From UBA6623 sp965248235 (GTDB lineage Bacteria > Acidobacteriota > Terriglobia > Bryobacterales > UBA6623): a DNA stretch of 64,000 nt. The DNA lies in contig CBDFIU010000005.1 of assembly GCA_965248235.1 (NCBI GenBank), forward strand, positions 124,001 through 188,000. Direction: 5' to 3'. The position numbers were made by a program, and so were the translations under genes. The notes under the pieces are model-generated. The model ran no database searches. It saw only the letters and a list, made by a program, of their open reading frames with translations, and was not told where the DNA came from. Of this stretch, positions 1-8,850 are shown in pieces (the stretch's first letter is position 1; each line of letters begins with the position of its first letter).

Positions 1-7
1 GCTACCC

Positions 8-1552
8 ATGAAGCGTGCCTTGCTCAGCGTTACCGACAAGACCGGCCTTGTCGACTTTGCCCGAAAACTCGCCGCCCATGAGATCGAGTTGATCTCAACC
101 GGAGGGACCGCTCGGCTGTTGCGCGAGGCCGGGCTCGCCGTGCGTGATGTCGCCGAGTTGAGCGGCTTTCCCGAGATGCTCGACGGGCGCGTCAAGACTC
201 TGCACCCGAAAGTAGCGGGCGGGATTTTGGCGATTCGCTCGAACCCCGATCATATGAGCGCGATCAAGCAGCACGGCATCAGCTCAATCGACATGGTCGT
301 CGTCAACCTCTACGCGTTCGAGAAGACGGCCGCGCGCGAGGGCGTGACCTTCGACGAGATCATCGAGAACATCGACATCGGCGGGCCGACGATGATCCGC
401 GCGGCGGCCAAGAACTTCCGCGACGTCGCGATTGTCACGGACCCGGAAGACTACGAACGCCTTGGCGCCGAACTTGACGCGGGGGACGGTGGCTTACCGT
501 CCGAGACGCACTGGTATCTGGCCCAGCGAGCGTTTGCGCTCACGGCTGCCTACGACCGTGCGATCAGCTCGAGGCTGGCGAGCATCGATCCGTCGGGTGC
601 GCCGGAACCCAAGGCAGCCGACGCTTTGCCGGCGACGCTCGACGTCCGAATCCCGAAGACGGCGGAGCTGCGCTACGGCGAGAACCCGCACCAAAGCGCC
701 GCGCTCTACGCCTCGGGCCAAGGTGGAATCGCCTCGGCCAAGAAGCTTCACGGCAAGGAGCTTTCCTTCAACAACCTGGTGGATCTCGACGCGGCCTGGC
801 AGCTCATTCAAGAGTTCGACGACCCCGCCGCCGCCGTCATCAAACACACCAACCCCTGCGGTTGCGCCGAGCAGACTTCCCTCGCCGAGGCCTTTCGCAA
901 GGCGCTCGAATGCGACCCGGTATCGGCTTTCGGTTCGGTGCCGGCCTTCAACCGCGAGCTGGACGGCGAGACGGCCGAGGCCGTCTCGAAGCTGTTTGTC
1001 GAGGCGATCGCCGCGCCGGGTTACGCCCCCGAGGCTCTCGATATTCTCACCAAAAAGAAGAACCTGAGGCTGCTCGAAGTCGGCGCCGAGCCCGGCGGCC
1101 CGGCGATCAAGAGCATCTCGGGCGGCTTTCTGGCGCAGTCCCAAGACGGGCTTTCGTGGGTCGAGGAGCAGCTGCAAGTCGTCACCGAACGTCCGCCGAC
1201 CGACGACGAGATGAAGGCGCTCGCTTTCGGCTGGAAGATCGTCAAGCACGTGAAGTCGAACGCCATCGTCTATGTGCGCGGCGGGCAGACGGTCGGCGTT
1301 GGAGCGGGCCAGATGAGCCGCGTGGACGCAGCCCGCATCGGGGCGTCGAAGGCCGTCCTGCCGCTCGAGGGGACCGTGGTCGGCTCCGACGCCTTCTTCC
1401 CCTTCGCCGACGGCGTCGAGGAGATCGCCAAGCACGGCGTCACGGCGATCGTGCAGCCCGGCGGATCGAAGCGTGATCAAGAGGTGATCGACGCCGCCAA
1501 TCGGCTGGGGCTGGCCATGGTCTTCACCGGCATCCGCCACTTTCGGCACTAA
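8..1552 (+). CDS. purH: Bifunctional AICAR formyltransferase / IMP cyclohydrolase
   Basis: Cytoplasmic enzyme for the last two steps of de novo purine synthesis: it formylates AICAR with 10-formyl-THF, then closes the ring to IMP. The 514-residue length is normal for PurH. Residues 1 to about 195 form the MGS-like cyclohydrolase domain, opening MKRALLSVTDKTGL and containing STGGTARLL and DGRVKTLHPKV. From about residue 215 follows the formyltransferase domain, with the catalytic Lys-His at K279-H280 in KHTNPCG. The C-terminus keeps the VQPGGSKRD signature. The ATG at position 8 fits the family start, and only 7 bases of upstream sequence are present, so its promoter is outside the window. The next gene is convergent. 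Assignment is secure. Confidence 0.97.
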   Translation: MKRALLSVTDKTGLVDFARKLAAHEIELISTGGTARLLREAGLAVRDVAELSGFPEMLDGRVKTLHPKVAGGILAIRSNPDHMSAIKQHGISSIDMVVVNLYAFEKTAAREGVTFDEIIENIDIGGPTMIRAAAKNFRDVAIVTDPEDYERLGAELDAGDGGLPSETHWYLAQRAFALTAAYDRAISSRLASIDPSGAPEPKAADALPATLDVRIPKTAELRYGENPHQSAALYASGQGGIASAKKLHGKELSFNNLVDLDAAWQLIQEFDDPAAAVIKHTNPCGCAEQTSLAEAFRKALECDPVSAFGSVPAFNRELDGETAEAVSKLFVEAIAAPGYAPEALDILTKKKNLRLLEVGAEPGGPAIKSISGGFLAQSQDGLSWVEEQLQVVTERPPTDDEMKALAFGWKIVKHVKSNAIVYVRGGQTVGVGAGQMSRVDAARIGASKAVLPLEGTVVGSDAFFPFADGVEEIAKHGVTAIVQPGGSKRDQEVIDAANRLGLAMVFTGIRHFRH

Positions 1553-1617
1553 GCCGCCGGCTTGCAGTGGGGCGGTAGGGACAAACACGACGGTTTGTCG
1601 CTACCAGGCTCCTCGAC

Positions 1618-1914
1618 CTACCCGGGCGTCCGGACGGCTCGGGCGATGTCGTCGCCATGGAGCCGGCGGGCCACCCGCAAGTCGTGGTCGAGCTGCAGGC
1701 CGAGCCACGATTCGGCCGAGACGTCGAAATAGACCGCCAGTCGCAAAGCCGTGTCGGCGGTCACCGAGCGCTTCTCGTGGATGATGCCGTGGATGCGGTT
1801 GGGCGGGACGTCCAAGTCGCGCGCCAACTTGTTGATGCTCAGCCCCAACGGCTTCATGAACTGCTCGTTCAGGACCCGGCCGGGATGGATGGCGTCATTG
1901 GGTTCGTTTGGCAT
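1618..1914 (-). CDS. higA: HigA-family antitoxin (XRE helix-turn-helix), no partner toxin next to it
   Basis: A 98-residue DNA-binding protein of the HigA/VapI antitoxin family. It opens with the typical IHPGRVLNEQFMKPLGLS segment. A helix-turn-helix spans about residues 26-65 (INKLARDLDVPPNRIHGI), followed by the family motif LAVYFDVSAESWLGLQ. Such proteins neutralise a RelE/HigB mRNA interferase and repress their own operon. HigB normally lies immediately upstream, but the 200 bases upstream (1915-2120) contain no HigB-like frame, so this is an orphan antitoxin or stand-alone repressor. A short palindrome lies just upstream of the start and may be its operator. Confidence 0.85.
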   Translation of the reverse strand: MPNEPNDAIHPGRVLNEQFMKPLGLSINKLARDLDVPPNRIHGIIHEKRSVTADTALRLAVYFDVSAESWLGLQLDHDLRVARRLHGDDIARAVRTPG

Positions 1915-1948
1915 TCCGACGAAGTGGCGAAGCTCGGCGCGTCAAGTC

Positions 1949-1967
1949 TATTACGTATACCATAATA
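1949..1967. promoter_or_regulatory. Imperfect palindrome, possible HigA operator
   Basis: TATTACGTATACCATAATA is a near-palindrome (TATTA...GTATAC...TAATA) about 35 bases upstream of the higA start, in a locally AT-rich stretch unlike the surrounding GC-rich DNA. HigA proteins bind palindromes in their own promoters, so autoregulation is the natural reading. This is inference from position and symmetry only. Confidence 0.4.
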
Positions 1968-2120
1968 ATTTTCCGAGAATAGACGCAATCTATTTTTCGG
2001 CCAGTGTCCAGCCAACCGCTCAGTTTTCATGACGTCAGTCATAATACTTAAAACATAATGCCAGTCAACACCTTTGTTATCTATTATTTATTCGTTTCGT
2101 TTCCAAACGGATTGTCCCTA

Positions 2121-2597
2121 TCAACCCCTGTAGTCGGGGCCTTGAAGCTGAACCGAGATTCCGTCGGGATCTTCAAAATAGAGTTCCTTGACGTCATCTC
2201 GCGGGCTGATTCGGCCCTTGATCCCTTTCTTCTCGAGCGTTTTGAGGGTTGAATCCGCCTCGAAGTTCTCCACGCCGAGACAGAAGTGATGGATGCGAGG
2301 GGACCCAATATCGTAGAGGCCAAGGAAGCTCGACGGCCCGACACCCAGATTGAGGCCGTTCGTCTGGCGGCTGACGACCGACATGGCGAGCAGCTCCCGA
2401 TAGAACCGATGGGAACGCTCGACATCGGAAACCGCCAAGGTGACATGATTCAACGTGGCCGCGCGGAGTGGGGCCTGCGCCGGCGCGGCGGCGGCTACCG
2501 CCGAGGTTGCTGTTCTCGCCGATGCGGTGATCAGTTGGCGGCGACTCATCGAGCCCCGCTCGTAGCTTGCCAACAAGTTTTCGATTTCGGTAATCAT
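2121..2597 (-). CDS. VOC-family (glyoxalase/dioxygenase fold) protein with exported-type leader
   Basis: A 158-residue protein. Residues 1-45 carry an N-terminal leader with MSRRQLI followed by an Ala-rich stretch, resembling a Tat or secretion signal. The rest is a single vicinal-oxygen-chelate domain: LNHVTLAVSDVERSHRFYREL, then IHHFCLGVENF, and finally ELYFEDPDGISVQLQGP. VOC proteins bind a metal and act in isomerisation, dioxygenation or resistance; the substrate here cannot be told. The last metal-ligand position of many VOC enzymes (Glu) reads Gln in VQLQ, so metal binding may be altered. The start has a good GGAGG site 8 bases upstream. A GC-rich relic region lies upstream and a convergent promoterless stretch downstream. 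Confidence 0.8.
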   Translation of the reverse strand: MITEIENLLASYERGSMSRRQLITASARTATSAVAAAAPAQAPLRAATLNHVTLAVSDVERSHRFYRELLAMSVVSRQTNGLNLGVGPSSFLGLYDIGSPRIHHFCLGVENFEADSTLKTLEKKGIKGRISPRDDVKELYFEDPDGISVQLQGPDYRG

Positions 2598-3155
2598 GCG
2601 AAACCTCCACGGAGAATTATGGCTGCTTCTTGGCTACGGCGCCGATCGGTTGGGACAAGGTGGATGCTTTCGCTGACCACCAGCTCGTCGAGCTCGGCGA
2701 TATCCTTGCCACGCGATGAGAAAGACGGCCTTGAAAGCTTCGCAATTTCGCGATCCAAACTTTCCGCCAAGTTGTTGTTTTTTGGCGGGTTGTGCCGATC
2801 CCCTTTGCCACGATTGGCTTCGTTTCGCACATTTCCTTGCAGCTAGCTCGAGCACAGCCGGAATTTTCTTGATGGATTCCGGGAACTGCTTGCTCAGGAT
2901 AGCGGTGGTGTCAACCCGGTCTTGTCCAAAGCTACGATCTGCACGCCAACTGCTACGTCACCAAGCCGGTCGACTTAGACCAATTTCTCGAGGCCGTCCG
3001 CTCGATCGAAAACTTCTGGCTGTCGGTGGTGATGCTGCCGAAAACTTGACCGAACCGGGGCTCAATTGGGGCATCGCGGGGCGGAGGTGTGGTGCCCCCG
3101 GGGGTGCGGGTCATGGTGGGCCGGCGGGGTGGGCCGATGCTTGCGGCGCCGCTGC
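2598..3155. other. Gene-poor relic region
   Basis: About 560 bases without a convincing intact gene. Short frames occur on both strands: a 78-codon minus-strand frame overlaps the VOC start as ATGA, but it reads through that gene's ribosome site and shows no recognisable domain. The only identifiable content is the response-regulator tail at 2930-3049. I read the stretch as accumulated gene debris. Confidence 0.5.
2930..3049 (+). pseudogene. Remnant of a response-regulator receiver domain (C-terminal end)
   Basis: In one + frame the translation runs SYDLHANCYVTKPVDLDQFL, then EAVRSIENFWLSVVMLPKT and a stop: 39 residues. This is the characteristic last third of Rcp1-like receiver domains, including the conserved Lys-Pro (TKPVDLDQF) after beta-5. 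No start codon, phosphoacceptor Asp or earlier beta strands precede it in frame, so it is a truncated relic and not a working regulator. Identification rests on motif recognition. Confidence 0.6.
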
Positions 3156-4163
3156 TCAATCCCGAAGTTTGCTCAAGGCGAAATCCACAAAGGCAGGATT
3201 AGCCGCATTTTTCACGACAGTTTTCTCTTCTACGCCCACAAGCCGGCCCAGAATCACTCGCGGCCAATAGGCATGGCCGATCCATTGCCAACGTGCACAT
3301 TCGATCAGAGAGTCCAGGGCTCGGTCCTTGATTGCCGCCAGGACTCGGGCGTTTCGTGATCGTGTCAGCTCCGCGAGGACTGCAATCGCCTTGTTCCGGT
3401 CCGCCCATATTCCTGAAGAAAGAAGCTCGATAAACAAGGACTCCGGTATGGGCGCGGCGAGTTCGATTTCTGAGGCGACCAGAACGCCGAGCGCTCGAAT
3501 CGCGTTGTTGCGGACATTCTTGTCCGGGTCGCGGGCCGCTTCGTAGAGGACGCGGATCTGCTCGGAGCTGTGTTCGACGTAGCCGGCTGTCTGAGCCGCA
3601 ACGGCGCGCTGTCGAGCATCCGAAGAATCCGTCAGCACTGAAAAGACGAGTGGTTCGTGGGCCACGGCGAACTCTCTTATCTGAAGCTCGATGGCTCGCG
3701 CCGTAGGGTCACGCGTGAGGGCGTAGCCGAGAGATGTGTCTTCTTCGATGGCCTCGCCGCCGCGTTCTACCGCGTCGATCAGCGCCTTTTCCAGCTCCTC
3801 ATGCAGTGACGACAATTCCGCCGGTAGGCGCGGGGATTGACGAGGTTCGTCACGGAATTGGATTTTTTTGCTGGTCGTACCACCGGCCAGCCCCACGTAG
3901 ATACGGCGCTTCCCGGCCTCATCGCAACACACGATCGCAATGTCCGTCGGGTCGGTCCCGACAATGGACTTGACAGTATTCCGTATACTCGCTCGGATTT
4001 CGCTAGGTCGGGTGCCGTCCCATTTCACCGGCAAGGCTTTGCGGATCGCCGCTACATCGAGGCCGCCATAACCGAAGAATTCGATCCCGCCGATACCCGG
4101 GTCCGCGCCACAGATCGACGCCGCGGAGAAAACCGCGGCTGCGAAGTAAACAAATCGACGCAT
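3156..4163 (-). CDS. Secreted HEAT-repeat protein of unknown function
   Basis: A 335-residue protein with a Sec-type signal peptide (MRRFVYFAAAVFSAASICGA). Residues about 25-120 form a region with a predicted beta/alpha mix (GGIEFFGYGGLDVAAIRKALP). From about residue 150 there are HEAT/armadillo-like helical pairs, for example ARQRAVAAQTAGYVEHSSEQ, DKNVRNNAIRALGVLVASE and RNKAIAVLAELTRSRNARVL. HEAT repeats usually serve protein-protein contacts. The gene is followed upstream, in the same direction, by the broken membrane-protein gene. No enzymatic motif is visible, and I do not recognise a specific family. Confidence 0.75.
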   Translation of the reverse strand: MRRFVYFAAAVFSAASICGADPGIGGIEFFGYGGLDVAAIRKALPVKWDGTRPSEIRASIRNTVKSIVGTDPTDIAIVCCDEAGKRRIYVGLAGGTTSKKIQFRDEPRQSPRLPAELSSLHEELEKALIDAVERGGEAIEEDTSLGYALTRDPTARAIELQIREFAVAHEPLVFSVLTDSSDARQRAVAAQTAGYVEHSSEQIRVLYEAARDPDKNVRNNAIRALGVLVASEIELAAPIPESLFIELLSSGIWADRNKAIAVLAELTRSRNARVLAAIKDRALDSLIECARWQWIGHAYWPRVILGRLVGVEEKTVVKNAANPAFVDFALSKLRD

Positions 4164-4216
4164 TTGCCCATCCTACGGAAGTCCGACCGATACGGCCAAG
4201 GGCGGTAGATTGTCTC

Positions 4217-5682
4217 TCACCCCGCCTCGATCTTGGCCCACATATCCGCAGCCAGCCACTCGGCTTCTCGTTTGTTGCTAATGCCGCGGCCGGCGGGTTT
4301 GGGGCGGCCGACCTTTCGATGCAGTTTGATGTCGTAGTAGGCCTTGGCCGATTGGGTTGCGGTTTGGCCTTGTTGCATGCCGATTTCGGCTTTGACGGCG
4401 GTGATTTCCGAGCAGGGAATTTCCCGACGGCGACCCAGACCGAGCACAGTGCGGCGAATCGCCACCGTGCCCTCCTCAATGCGGACCAGCGTTACGCTAA
4501 CCCATAGGTCGATCGTGGCGACGAAGATCAATACACCGATCAAGCCGCAGACGATCGGGAACAACATGGGCGCGCCCAGATAGAGCTGCAACCAGATTGC
4601 TCCCAGCCAAACGATCAGAAAGACCGTCATGCCGACAGCGGCGCCGAAATTCCTCGCCGCCCCGAAGTAGTACTCGGTCCCACCGAAGGGGCTGGGGCGA
4701 ACGATGACCGTGGCTTCGAGCGGGTCGAAAGCCTGCTCTGACTTGGGGGCGAAACCGAACCCCGCCTCATCTTCCGAGGCTTCGGGCGAGCTTTCCGTTG
4801 TCTTGAAAACGGGAATCTCGAACTGTGTCTTGAAATCGATCCCGGGGATATCCGCGTCGGCTTCGAGTCTCCACACGATGCTGCTGCTGGGGTCGCTCCC
4901 GTCGGTCTGCTCGCACTCGTAGGGGACCGCGAACGCCACCGGAATTGACGTGCCTTGGTAGGCGGGTTGCAGGCGTTCTCTCGGGATGTTCGATTCTTCT
5001 TGCCACAGAACACGTTCGTGGGTCGTGCGGTTCTTCCCGGCCCCGGAAACCGTGCGGCGAATGGAGGACAGCTTGAGGGCGACGCCCTTGTCGGGGAGGG
5101 TTTGAAGAGCGGTTTCGATGGTCCCCCGCACGCGCCCGCCGATTACACCGGGCAGCGCGGTCATCGCAAAGGTCGAGGCGCGCCGAACCTGCGGTGCCTC
5201 GCGGTGGCCCGAACCGCCCAGACAATCATCCCAACCCCGACAAGGGGGAACAGCAGTCCGATCAAAGCTACTGTGTTGCCGCGGGCGTATTCCTTGGGTA
5301 GCTGGAAAAGCAGGGGCGCCGAGATCAGGTTCCAGAAAACGGCAAAGACCCAACTGACGACGAGCGTACTCTTCGAGGCGCCGCGGACGCGCCCTTGCGC
5401 CCAGTCGGGCCGCCACATCCAGGGGGAGTCGGGGTGTAGCTGCCGCAGCGCTTGCTCCTCGCGGCCCTTGCTTTTGAGATAGCGGCCGAGCAGGATCATC
5501 GCCACGCCGGCACCGAAAAAAATCAGCCCGACAAGCATGAGCACGGCGAGCTTTTCGGTGTCGAGGCTGTCGCTTTCGATCAGGCGAAGGCCCTGCCAAA
5601 AAGCCCATAGTCCGCTGACGGCGAAGGGAATGCCGAGAACGGTGAGAAACCCGGAGCCGTGGGTACCTGAGGACGTATTCAT
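4217..5682 (-). pseudogene. Membrane protein of unknown function split by a frameshift
   Basis: Two frames appear to be one gene. The upstream frame (5161-5682, 173 aa) has four likely transmembrane segments (for example FLTVLGIPFAVSGLWAFW and VGLIFFGAGVAMILLG) and stops after RRFGAPRPLR. The downstream frame, in phase from about 5185 to 4217, continues with STFAMTALPGVIGG, a beta-rich region ending VPVFKT-like, two more membrane helices, and a KREAEWLAADM tail. From memory of this membrane-protein type, the segments are contiguous (FG-x-STF). A GC duplication in the GGCGCGCC run at about 5177-5184 would explain the break. Alternative: the second frame could start at ATG 5164, overlapping the first stop as ATGA, giving two coupled genes. 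Confidence 0.6.
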
Positions 5683-5883
5683 GTCGAAAGCGAGCGCATA
5701 GGTGATAACGGCGGCGGGCGCAACCTCATTGTTTCGACCCTCGCCGTCGGCGGTTTCATTGTAGCCCGGGGGGGTGCCGGGTTCCCCCCAAAGGATGTAA
5801 CGTTACGGACACAGTAGTGCCACGACCGCGTGAAAAAGTTTGTTTGGCTGCAAAGCACTATTCTCGAGTGACCGCATCGCGTG

Positions 5884-5992
5884 GGGGCTGTGAAAAAATG
5901 GGGGACAGTCCACTTCGCACCAGGAGAAATTATTGATTTGATGGAACTTATTCGGTCGGCGCTCGGTACAGTCCCCAATTTTTCACAGCCCC
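5884..5992. repeat. 109-bp palindromic repeat, copy A
   Basis: Begins GGGGCTGTGAAAAAATGGGG and ends with the near-perfect inverted complement ending TTTTTCACAGCCCC. The inner parts (ACAGTCC...GGTACAGTCC, GCACC...GGCGC) continue the fold, so the whole element can form one long imperfect hairpin. GTG flanks both ends directly. It sits in the 555-base gap between the broken membrane gene and the DUF6807 gene. The rest of that gap (5683-5880 and 5993-6237) shows no gene. Confidence 0.85.
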
Positions 5993-6237
5993 GTGGCGAT
6001 GCGGCTCTGGTTGCAGTGGTTTCCTCCGCTAAGGCGGATCGAAGCTTTCTCAACAAGGTCGCGGAAAGGTGTCTTTTCACGTGGTCTGAGTAGCAGGGGG
6101 CGAAAGCGCCTCGGCTTTGCGGTATTGCTTCGCGGTTTGAAATAATGTTAACGATGCCCCGGGCAAGCTGGGGCGCGAAGGGTTGGTGCGACCCGGCACT
6201 GGGCCGGTTGTTTGTTCCAATCCCGTTGGGGAGGGGA

Positions 6238-7212
6238 ATGACTCGTTTCGTGGTCACCGACGTGGCGGCCTTGTTGTTGCTGATTGCGGTCGCTTGTTCG
6301 CCGACGCCCGAGATAGAACCGGCCGCGCCGACGCCGGAGGTGGGCTTCGCGGTCGAAGCCGATCTCATCCACGTCACGCTCCAAGGCAAACCCTTCACTA
6401 CGTACCACTTCGGAGAAGAGTGGCCGAAGCCTTTTCTGCACCCGGTCGTTTCACTGCGGGGCACGGATGTGACCCGCGGCTGGCCGGTTGCGCCGCGCGA
6501 AGGTGAAAGCGACGACCATGTTTGGCATCGCGGCCTTTTCATGGGCCACGACGGCATCAACGCCGTCGACTTCTGGCGCGAGAAAGCGCCCGAGGAAACC
6601 GCCCGGCTCAAGCCGCGCGCGGCGCCGGTGACGGACGAGGCCGCCGGGACCCTGCGGGTCGAACTGGATCTCGAAACCCCGGAAGGCGAATCGCTGGGGG
6701 CCTTGCGGCAGCAATTCACGTTCAGCGGTTCGGGCGAAAACGCGATTGTCGACGTCGACGTCGCCATCGTCGCCGACCGCGGCGTCGCGCTCACGTTGAG
6801 CGATACCGAAGAGGCCTTTGTCGGAATGCGCTTTGACGACGCCTTCAAACAGGAAAACGGCGCTTGGCTGACCAATGCCGACGGTCTCCTGGGCACCGAG
6901 AATATCTGGGGGAAACAGGCGGCTTGGGTCGATTATTCGACTACGTTGGCGGGCGAGAAAATCGGCGTGGCGATGTTCGATCACCCCGCCAATCCGCGCC
7001 ACCCAAGCCGCTGGCATGCGCGCGGGTACGGCTTCTGTACCGCGAATGCTTTTGGCATTCGAAACTTCACCGGCGATGAGTCCGAAGACGGGAAGATGGA
7101 AGTCGCCGAGGGCGACGAGTTGCGGTTCCGGTATCGCTTTGTGATTCACCCCGGAGACGCGGATGAGGCGGGCGTAAAGGAGTTGTACGGGGTGTACACA
7201 CAAGGTAACTAG
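6238..7212 (+). CDS. DUF6807 (PmoA-like) family lipoprotein
   Basis: A 324-residue protein of the DUF6807/PmoA family, found in Planctomycetota, Verrucomicrobiota and Acidobacteriota near sugar-catabolic genes. Its biochemical role is not established. I start it at ATG 6238, 5 bases after GAGGGG, because this gives a clean lipoprotein signal: LLLLIAVAC with the lipobox Cys near residue 20. Family hallmarks include FTTYHFGEEWPKPFLHPV, DDHVWHRGLFMGHDGINAVDFW, and the later AWVDYSTTLAGEKIGVAMFDHPAN with GYGFCTANAFGIRNF. The longer frame from 6145 would hide the lipoprotein signal. It opens the exported catabolic cluster that runs to 18.2 kb. Confidence 0.85.
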   Translation: MTRFVVTDVAALLLLIAVACSPTPEIEPAAPTPEVGFAVEADLIHVTLQGKPFTTYHFGEEWPKPFLHPVVSLRGTDVTRGWPVAPREGESDDHVWHRGLFMGHDGINAVDFWREKAPEETARLKPRAAPVTDEAAGTLRVELDLETPEGESLGALRQQFTFSGSGENAIVDVDVAIVADRGVALTLSDTEEAFVGMRFDDAFKQENGAWLTNADGLLGTENIWGKQAAWVDYSTTLAGEKIGVAMFDHPANPRHPSRWHARGYGFCTANAFGIRNFTGDESEDGKMEVAEGDELRFRYRFVIHPGDADEAGVKELYGVYTQGN

Positions 7213-7261
7213 TGTATTGGATGAGTAATCGCGCACCTTACGATTTGGTTTCGAGGAGGGA

Positions 7262-7355
7262 AGCCCGTCGAAACGGGCTGAAGATTCGCGAGCAGCGGCG
7301 TCAACCCGCCGTAAACGGCGGGCCTAACGGAAGACAAAGCCGCGTAAACGCGGCT
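7262..7355. repeat. Three consecutive small hairpins (REP-like)
   Basis: Three perfect 7-bp-stem hairpins follow each other: AGCCCGT-CGAA-ACGGGCT (7262-7279), CCCGCCG-TAAA-CGGCGGG (7305-7322) and AGCCGCG-TAAA-CGCGGCT (7338-7355). Loops are four bases and two are identical TAAA. They lie between the DUF6807 stop and the amidohydrolase start. No U-run follows, so they are not typical terminators. Confidence 0.75.
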
Positions 7356-7486
7356 CAATTTGCACGCCTGCACGCACTCGTGTCGATCGCGCTGCCTCTC
7401 ACATCGCCCGGTATCGAAACAACCCACGATAAGTTACGATCTGATTGGCGCACTACACCAGCGAGCGAGGCTCCAACGAAAACACC

Positions 7487-8578
7487 ATGGCGGACGCAAA
7501 ATCATCCAACGCAAACCGTTCGAGCCGACGCGAGTTTCTGGCCACCACCGGTGCGGCGGCGGCGATTGGTTCGGCGGCGGGGGCGCCGGCATCGGCGGAT
7601 ACAACGAAGCCTTTCCGCATCGACGTCCAGAGTCACATGTACCCTCCGCCGGTACTGGACTTCATGATGACGCTCGACGACCTTCCGCGAGCGTACAAAA
7701 AAGACGGCTCCTACTACACGATCACCGGCGAATGGCATCGGCGCGTGCGGGAAGCCCACATGGATGTTGACGCCAAGTTGGCGGCGATGGACGAAGCCGG
7801 GATCGCCATGACAGCGCTTTCGATCAACGATCCCGGCCCGGAGCGTTTCGGAGCGAACGGCCCGAAGGTCGCGCGGCTGGCGCATGATTTCATCGGCGGC
7901 GTGATCCGATCGCACCCCAGCCGCTTTTTCGGGTTGGCGACGCTGCCGCTGCAAGACGAAGCGGCTTCGCGCACGGAACTCGACCGCTGCGTCGACAAGC
8001 TGGATTTTCGCGGCATCCTGCTCTACTCGAACCTGGCGCGACAGTTTCCCGACGAGCCGCAGTTCCGTTGGTTGTTCGGGCGTGCCGAGCAGATGGGCAT
8101 TCCGATTCTGCTCCACCCGGCGTATCCGATGACCTACGACGCGGTCAAGGGCTACTATATGGTGGCCGGGCTGGGGCTGATGTTCGACACGACGATCGCG
8201 TTGTCGCGGCTGATTTTGGCGGGGATTCTCGACGAGTTCCCAAAATTGAAGTTGCTCTGCCCGCACGTTGGCGGCACGTTGCCCTACCTGATCGGGCGCA
8301 TCGATCATCAGACGCAGGTGCTGGGGCGAGGCGCCGACCATATCACGAAGCCGCCGAGCGAATACCTGCGGCAGATCTATCTCGACGCTGTGTCGCCGAT
8401 CCCGTTGGGTGTGAAGTACGGGCTGGATTTCGTGGGACCCGACCAGTTGCTCTACGCCAGCGATCACCCCTGGGTCGATCCAAAGTTGATTATTAGGAAT
8501 GTCGAGAGCCTGGACCTCGACGCGGAGACGAAGACGAAGATTTACCGGGACAACGCACGGAAGCTCTTCAGCCTGTAG
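7487..8578 (+). CDS. Tat-exported amidohydrolase (ACMSD-like fold)
   Basis: A 363-residue amidohydrolase_2 family protein. I start it at ATG 7487 because the Tat signal then lies at the N-terminus (SSRREFLATTGAAAAIGSAAG). The enzyme domain follows with FRIDVQSHMYPP, where the usual HxH metal motif is reduced to QSH. Later motifs are VAGLGLMFDTTIALSRLI, KLLCPHVGGTLPYLIGR (conserved His in PHVGG) and LLYASDHPWVDP (the metal-binding Asp in ASDHP). Members decarboxylate or hydrolyse aromatic or lactone-type substrates; the substrate here is unknown. It lies in the exported catabolic cluster, 272 bases before the sugar isomerase gene. Confidence 0.85.
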   Translation: MADAKSSNANRSSRREFLATTGAAAAIGSAAGAPASADTTKPFRIDVQSHMYPPPVLDFMMTLDDLPRAYKKDGSYYTITGEWHRRVREAHMDVDAKLAAMDEAGIAMTALSINDPGPERFGANGPKVARLAHDFIGGVIRSHPSRFFGLATLPLQDEAASRTELDRCVDKLDFRGILLYSNLARQFPDEPQFRWLFGRAEQMGIPILLHPAYPMTYDAVKGYYMVAGLGLMFDTTIALSRLILAGILDEFPKLKLLCPHVGGTLPYLIGRIDHQTQVLGRGADHITKPPSEYLRQIYLDAVSPIPLGVKYGLDFVGPDQLLYASDHPWVDPKLIIRNVESLDLDAETKTKIYRDNARKLFSL

Positions 8579-8639
8579 AGGCTCGCGCGAAAGAAGGGGA
8601 GTCGGTGCAGTCGATTGCTATGAATCCGTGGTTTCATAA

Positions 8640-8775
8640 TACCGCCGCGAAAATGGGCGCCGATTCGTTCCCGCCACCCTTTCAGGGTTCGGGCCCTGGT
8701 GGGGTGTCTACCCAGGGTTCCGCTTCGCTTCACCCTGGGCTAAATTCCTGTCGCCGCTTCGCGGCTCAAAGCAAT
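8640..8775. repeat. Non-coding repeat shared with 63612-63720
   Basis: This stretch (TTCCCGCCACCCTTTCAGGG ... ending CGCTTCGCGGCTCAA) closely resembles 63612-63720 (TTCCCGCCGCCCCTTCAGGG ... CGCTTCGCGGCTCAA), with the same internal order of short GGGTTCCGC and GGCTA-ATTCC blocks. It fills most of the gap before the isomerase gene and has no convincing gene. Confidence 0.6.
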
Positions 8776-8850
8776 GAGCGAGTTTTTTAACGTAATGCAC
8801 GAAACTCTTGTCGGTCGGACTTAGACTATAGGAGTCGACAGCTTGTACCT

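Noticed and set aside
2594..2830. A 78-codon minus-strand frame overlapping the VOC start as ATGA
   Set aside because: No recognisable domain, its last codons read through the VOC ribosome site, and the surrounding DNA is relic-like.
5679..6896. A 405-codon minus-strand frame opposite the DUF6807 gene
   Set aside because: Serine/arginine-rich low-quality translation lying antisense to a clear conserved gene and through repeat copy A.
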